Assembly: GCA_050251195.1 (NCBI GenBank)
Contig: JBFWNG010000011.1
Location: 1 to 64,000, forward strand
Source: JBFWNG01 sp050251195
GTDB taxonomy: Bacteria; Bdellovibrionota_B; Oligoflexia; Oligoflexales; Oligoflexaceae
Direction of reading: 5' to 3'
DNA length: 64,000 nt
A program made the translations under genes and the position numbers. Positions 60,468 through 64,000 of the stretch are shown here, in pieces. The notes under the pieces are model-generated. The model was not told the DNA's origin. It was given only the letters and a program-made list of their open reading frames with translations, and made no database searches. Each line of letters begins with the position of its first letter. The first letter of the stretch is position 1.

Positions 60468-61198
60468 TTGATTTTTTGATAGATAACACCGGTGAATTCC
60501 CGGCTGATATCCGCAGCGGATTTGCCGGGAGCCGTTGGCCTCGTGAAGCGTAGTGACCCGTTGCCGGGATCCACTTGAATCAACGAGGTATGCTGGTTCA
60601 TCCACGATTTAAGTTGCGGAGCGTTGGTAACGTCGACCTCCTCCCCCGGTTCGAACTCAATACCAAGTTCGTCTTCCATTTGTTCGGCCATGTTTTCGTC
60701 GTAGACAGTCCAAAGCAATTTAACTGCCGTGAACACAGCGGCATAAGCGTTTGGCACGTCGGAAACCGCAGAGCCAATTTGATAGGCGTAGCCGACGTTA
60801 AATGCGGAGACAACGGCCTTGCAGTCGCCTTCCGGGGATTGAAAGAGCGTTAGAATAAATGTCTTATCGTCGAAGAAGCTTCTTGCCTCCTGCGAATACA
60901 TATTGTCTTCAGTTCCTTTGATGTCCCCTGTTTTTACGCAAGGGCTGGTGTAATAGCCCCCCGCAAGATTAATCCCGGGAGTTGTCGTTGTTGCCTCGTT
61001 GTTTGCCGTGTTCCCAAGGACTGTTGAAGTAGTTTGCGTCCCCGCGGGGTTTTGGGGCTGTGTTTGTGTTTGGGGTTGTGGTTGCGTCTGCTGAGACTGT
61101 GCGGGCGGTCCAGACTCCGAATAGGAACGCATCGAGGGTTGCTTCTGCTGTTTGCAGCTCAGGCTCAAAACGAGTGGCAGAAAAACAAGATGTCGCAT
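60464..61198 (-). CDS. Lipoprotein with Gln/Pro/Thr-rich linker
   Basis: 244 residues with AGGAAGACGCC before the start. The lipobox VLSLSC gives the acyl-Cys at about 15. A low-complexity linker of Gln, Pro and Thr (residues ~30-70) precedes a globular domain with two Cys (TSPCVKTGD, EGDCKAV). The domain (FILTLFQSPEGDCKAVVSAF, VGYAYQIGSAVSDVPNAYAA) has no family that I recognise. Convergent with the lectin-like gene. Confidence 0.75.
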   Translation of the reverse strand: MRHLVFLPLVLSLSCKQQKQPSMRSYSESGPPAQSQQTQPQPQTQTQPQNPAGTQTTSTVLGNTANNEATTTTPGINLAGGYYTSPCVKTGDIKGTEDNMYSQEARSFFDDKTFILTLFQSPEGDCKAVVSAFNVGYAYQIGSAVSDVPNAYAAVFTAVKLLWTVYDENMAEQMEDELGIEFEPGEEVDVTNAPQLKSWMNQHTSLIQVDPGNGSLRFTRPTAPGKSAADISREFTGVIYQKIK

Positions 61199-61364
61199 GG
61201 CGTCTTCCTAAAAATTATGGATTCCTGCTCAACTTATCGGCGACTTAGCAGAATCCTTTAGGAACGGTGCCTGGGTTGGTATGGTCTGAGTAACCTATTG
61301 AAATTACGTTAGAAACCAAAAATGAAGAGGCATTGTGATCTTCGAGCAAGGAAATCGCTAAACC

Positions 61365-61396
61365 AAAAAAGGGAGCCTCACGTTAAGCTGCTCCCT
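61365..61396 (-). terminator. Rho-independent terminator of the lipoprotein at 61421
   Basis: On the minus strand AGGGAGC ... GCTCCCT is followed by TTTTTTGG, about 25 bases after the stop. Confidence 0.75.
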
Positions 61397-61420
61397 CATT
61401 TGTTTCGGTCTTTTCAGACT

Positions 61421-61900
61421 CTAAAATTTTTGTTTTTGGCAGCTCAATGTATGCGTCGCCGAATTTTCGTCGATGTCGTTATAAACGACTTCGAGTTGCG
61501 CTTCAAATGGCCCCAGCTTTTGTACAGTCAAAGTGCCCTTTGGCAGTGTCACGGTGACGAAGCAAGAACCGCAGCCAACGTTGCTGATAACGTCGCTATG
61601 GCGTTCTGCTGAAAGCACGGAGTTAACAAGAAGCGGGTTGGGAGAGTCTTCTTGCGTGATTGGGCCAAGCTCTGGAACAGAAAGGCCTTCGCTGATATCA
61701 ACGACATATTCGCCGTCTCTTTCGCCGCTAACGATGCTCATTGAGCCCTTGTCGTTCGAGCATGCGATTTTTAGTTCGGAGTCTTTTTCAGTTTGTACTT
61801 TTGCGTCGCTTGAAGCGTTTTTCGCGGAAGAGTTTTCGCTCTTTTGACAAGACGCCGCAAAGATGCCCAAGAAACAAAGACCGATGGCTAACGTTTTCAT
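61421..61900 (-). CDS. Lipoprotein of unknown function
   Basis: 159 residues with AAGGAG before the start. The lipobox FAASC gives the acyl-Cys at about 18, followed by QKSENSS and a low-complexity segment rich in Lys, Ser and Asp (residues 20-42). A beta-rich domain contains IACSNDK and a GCGSC motif at about residue 111. Cys-Gly-Ser-Cys within FVTVTLPK could be a structural disulfide. No family was recognised. Confidence 0.75.
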   Translation of the reverse strand: MKTLAIGLCFLGIFAASCQKSENSSAKNASSDAKVQTEKDSELKIACSNDKGSMSIVSGERDGEYVVDISEGLSVPELGPITQEDSPNPLLVNSVLSAERHSDVISNVGCGSCFVTVTLPKGTLTVQKLGPFEAQLEVVYNDIDENSATHTLSCQKQKF

Positions 61901-62159
61901 GTTTTGTTCTCCTTATTGTATTTTGAAAGCGGAACATTGATTGATAATGCAAGTAAGGGTAGACTTTGCAACTTTCACGCCAGGGGATTTTTGCTTCGCT
62001 TGAAGTGTAACTGCTTGATTTGACTGATAGCGATCCTGAGATTGGCGCGCCCATGCCAATCCTTTATACATCTATTGTCGACATGGCGCATGCCTAAAGG
62101 CCGGCAAAAAAGCTTCGATAAGAGAGCAACCGCGGGTGCGATTTTTCATAAAAGGCGAG
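61901..62159. other. Gene-free stretch between the lipoprotein and tRNA-Thr
   Basis: It holds no supported gene. It should contain the promoter of the minus-strand lipoprotein gene and the 3' trailer of the tRNA. No attachment-site-like repeat was seen beside the tRNA. Confidence 0.4.
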
Positions 62160-62232
62160 AGCCGCTGACCGGACTTGAACCGGTGACCTGCTGATTACGA
62201 ATCAGCTGCTCTACCAGCTGAGCTACAACGGC
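62160..62232 (-). tRNA. tRNA-Thr (anticodon CGU)
   Basis: The minus strand folds as a full cloverleaf: acceptor GCCGTTG / CAGCGGC, D arm GCTC-AGCTGGTA-GAGC, anticodon arm GCTGA-TTCGTAA-TCAGC with CGT at the anticodon, and T arm ACCGG-TTCAAGT-CCGGT. The discriminator base is U. The terminal CCA is not encoded. It reads ACG threonine codons. Confidence 0.97.
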
Positions 62233-62280
62233 GAAAAACTTTCTGCTATAAATATGGCACAACTAGGGTCAGGTAGGCAA

Positions 62281-63033
62281 ATGGGTCTTGCAGTTATTCT
62301 CTTCGGTATTTTTCTATTCCACACTACCCCGGTAAGTGGTGCCCCAGAATGCCTCGTAGGTAAAGCGGCTTCTTGCGCCAAAGGTTTGATTTGCGCCAAA
62401 ATCAACGCGAAAGGGGAGACCGCCTGCCTGGAAGAAAGGCCGGAGGCGCCTCTCGTACTGGAGTTTCCATTTAAAGGCCCCATTGAAGTAGAATGTACGC
62501 AAGGCATCCAAAACCCGCAGGGTACCCACGGGTTTTCAAATATTCTATTCGCTCTTGATCTGAGAACGGATTACGCGCGTCCACCGGGGACGATAAAGGC
62601 TTCGGTCGATGGAACCGTCTACACTTTCTCCGAGTGCAAAGCGCCAAAAGGAACGCCTTCCCAATCGGATATAGATAACTGCGGAATGGGATTTGGCAAC
62701 TACGTGAACATCGTTACGAACACCGGCCACGTAGTTCTTTTCGCGCATCTCGCCGACGTAGCCGTGAAGGACGGGCAGACGGTCAAAAAAGGGGCTGTGC
62801 TTGGTACAGAAGGGGCGACAGGACAAGCTGGCCACCGACACCTCCACTGGCAAGTCACGGAATTGGGCCCTTCTCCTGAGAAGGAACAGAAGGCGAAGCC
62901 GGCATCGGGAAGGTCAGTTCCGTTTCGGTTTGCAGTGGTCGACAAAAATGGAAAGCGCAAGACGATATCTGTAACGGATCTTCACTGCCCGCATTCGAAT
63001 CACAGCGACGTTCGAATTTTCTCGAAAGAATAG
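62281..63033 (+). CDS. M23-family metallopeptidase-like protein, exported
   Basis: 250 residues from the ATG at 62281 with AGGTAGG upstream; a start at 62254 adds residues before the signal. The signal peptide is MGLAVILFGIFLFHTTPVSG, followed by a small Cys-rich segment (PECLVGKAASCAKGLICAKI). The M23/LytM core has His83 and Asp92 (GTHGFSNILFALDLRTD), the His156 strand (VVLFAHLADV), and the H187-L-H189 motif (GQAGHRHLHWQV), so all zinc ligands are present. It probably cleaves peptidoglycan cross-links in the periplasm or in another cell's wall. Confidence 0.88.
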   Translation: MGLAVILFGIFLFHTTPVSGAPECLVGKAASCAKGLICAKINAKGETACLEERPEAPLVLEFPFKGPIEVECTQGIQNPQGTHGFSNILFALDLRTDYARPPGTIKASVDGTVYTFSECKAPKGTPSQSDIDNCGMGFGNYVNIVTNTGHVVLFAHLADVAVKDGQTVKKGAVLGTEGATGQAGHRHLHWQVTELGPSPEKEQKAKPASGRSVPFRFAVVDKNGKRKTISVTDLHCPHSNHSDVRIFSKE

Positions 63034-63137
63034 GTGCGAGCCTGCCCGGCGCAGGACGTTTAGCGATTTGGAGCCATTTGTGAATTGCAAAAACACCCAG
63101 AATATAATTTAACAGGCGGGGAGAAGAAGGAGAAACC

Positions 63138-63518
63138 GTGGTCGAACTCAATCATACCATCGTGCATGCTCAAGATAAGAAAGAATCGGCCCAATTCATG
63201 TCGGATGTTCTCGGGTTGCCTAAACCGGAGCCGTTCTATCATTTTCTTGTTGTGCGTACCGGCAACGGGGTGAGTCTGGATTTTCTTCAAACCGAAGAAT
63301 CGATTCAGATTCAGCATTATGCGTTTTTGGTGAGCGATGCCGAGTTTGAAGCGATTTTCGGTCGGATCCAAGCTCGAGGATTAAAGTTCTGGGCTGATCC
63401 GTTTGGAAAACAGGAAGGCCATATTAATCATCACGACGGCGGACGCGGGGTGTATTTCAAAGATCCATCGGGACATATTCTTGAGATCATCACAACGCCT
63501 TATGGGAAGCCGAAGTAA
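63138..63518 (+). CDS. VOC (glyoxalase/bleomycin-resistance-like) family protein
   Basis: 126 residues from GTG with AAGGAG five bases upstream. The VOC fold is evident: MVELNHTIVHAQDKKESAQF, MSDVLGLPKPEPFYHFLVV, and the end GRGVYFKDPSGHILEIITTP with the metal-ligand Glu of the final strand. The first His (LNHTIV) and a final 'H-x-L-E-I-I' match usual metal ligands. Cytoplasmic; the substrate is unknown. It overlaps the convergent oxidoreductase gene by 29 bases at the 3' ends. Confidence 0.9.
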   Translation: MVELNHTIVHAQDKKESAQFMSDVLGLPKPEPFYHFLVVRTGNGVSLDFLQTEESIQIQHYAFLVSDAEFEAIFGRIQARGLKFWADPFGKQEGHINHHDGGRGVYFKDPSGHILEIITTPYGKPK

Positions 63519-64000
63519 TAAACGCGTCACCGGAAATATTCTTCATGCTGAGCCCGCCCAGGAAAAGACGCTTGCGCAAGAGATGAACCATTTCGGGGGC
63601 GCCGCAAAGATAAGCTCGAGCCTTTTTGTAAAGGAGTATATCCGAAAGGACGAGGTCTTTTAAATCCCCGAGACGGACTCTCGCGGTAGAGTCGTCCTCG
63701 AGCAAGCATTGGGTGTAATGCAAGTTTGGGTGTTGCTCTGTCAAGGACGTTAGTTCGTCAACCAGATACAATCCGTCGCGATTGCGGCCGCCTTGAAAAA
63801 AGTAAATAGGGCCAGTGTGATCCTCTTGCAGCGCATCGCGCAGAATGGCGTAAAGCGGAGCTATGCCGGTGCCGGTACCGACTAAGAGCAAAGGCTGTTC
63901 CGACGATTCGGGCGCGTAAAAACATTCTCCGAAGGCGCCGCGAATTTCCAAGCTGTCGTTGGTAGAGAGATGGTCGTGAACCCAAGAGCTCATCTTGCCA
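63490..64000 (-). CDS. Ferredoxin-NADP reductase-type flavin oxidoreductase (N-terminus off the edge)
   Basis: The frame is open to the right edge. The NAD(P)-binding half is intact: LLLVGTGTGIAPLYAILRDA, the Gly-rich motif, followed by PIYFFQGGRNRDGLYLVDEL and the CGAPEMVHLLRKRL segment near the C-terminus. The FAD domain (its end is seen as DSLEIRGAFGECFY) and anything N-terminal lie outside the window. Probably a phenol-hydroxylase or flavohaemoprotein-type reductase module; the partner cannot be told. Confidence 0.85.
   Translation of the reverse strand, partial: GKMSSWVHDHLSTNDSLEIRGAFGECFYAPESSEQPLLLVGTGTGIAPLYAILRDALQEDHTGPIYFFQGGRNRDGLYLVDELTSLTEQHPNLHYTQCLLEDDSTARVRLGDLKDLVLSDILLYKKARAYLCGAPEMVHLLRKRLFLGGLSMKNISGDAFITSASHKAL

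Noticed and set aside
62160..62232. Possible integration site at tRNA-Thr
   Set aside because: No partial tRNA duplicate, integrase gene or direct repeat was seen nearby.

Overview
The window reads as a chromosomal accessory region of a Gram-negative bacterium, most likely of the Bdellovibrionota or a neighbouring lineage. The evidence is three TIGR02147/DUF4423 regulators (one broken), a family concentrated in Bdellovibrio and Fibrobacter relatives. It is supported by a very high density of lipoproteins and secreted proteins of unknown function, many exported proteases, a RAYT/REP element, and an intact RecQ and tRNA-Thr as core anchors. This placement is inference; no ribosomal marker is present.

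Layout. 0-1.5 kb: a minus-strand run of small membrane proteins cut by the left edge. 1.6-3.4 kb: a CoA-transferase-like fragment, an XRE regulator and a truncated IS3-family element that has cut off a small secreted-protein gene. 3.6-8.2 kb: a minus-strand cluster of small secreted, often Cys-containing proteins with an internal duplication. 8.4-14.6 kb: decay-rich DNA holding a frameshifted TIGR02147 gene, a trypsin-like lipoprotein, a DUF4160/DUF2442 pair, transposase and recombinase remnants and an RCC1-repeat remnant. 15.5-25.3 kb: two giant tandem paralogous lipoproteins (about 1,620-1,640 aa) built of 48-aa Cys repeats arranged in 308-aa (924-bp) higher-order repeats, with an IPT/TIG-like N-terminus and a DUF1566/Lcl-like C-terminus. 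25.5-33.5 kb: an exported protein, a partial and a full-length SLC13/DASS transporter, a MauG-like dihaem peroxidase with a YtkA-like partner and a membrane protein, and a RAYT flanked by inverted REP sequences with a second truncated copy. 33.7-43.2 kb: lipoproteins, a haem-c lipoprotein, a subclass B3 metallo-beta-lactamase homologue, DUF1993, a zinc protease with P-domain, and DoxX. 43.5-53.2 kb: six exported peptidases or protease-like proteins (M1, S41, trypsin-like, two metzincins) interleaved with two TIGR02147 regulators. 53.5-60.4 kb: a duplicated two-gene cassette (beta-propeller lipoprotein plus a C-type-lectin-like protein whose halves are in reversed order) around a DUF488-RecQ pair. 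60.4-64 kb: lipoproteins, tRNA-Thr(CGU), an M23 peptidase, a VOC protein and a flavin reductase cut by the right edge.

How the parts fit. Most products are predicted to be at or beyond the cell surface: repeat-rich lipoproteins, propeller/lectin-like pairs and many proteases. The TIGR02147 regulators each sit beside a secreted protease gene, which suggests local control of exoprotein sets. The two candidates for an undescribed system are the propeller + permuted-lectin cassette and the tandem giant repeat lipoproteins. Functions for both are unknown.
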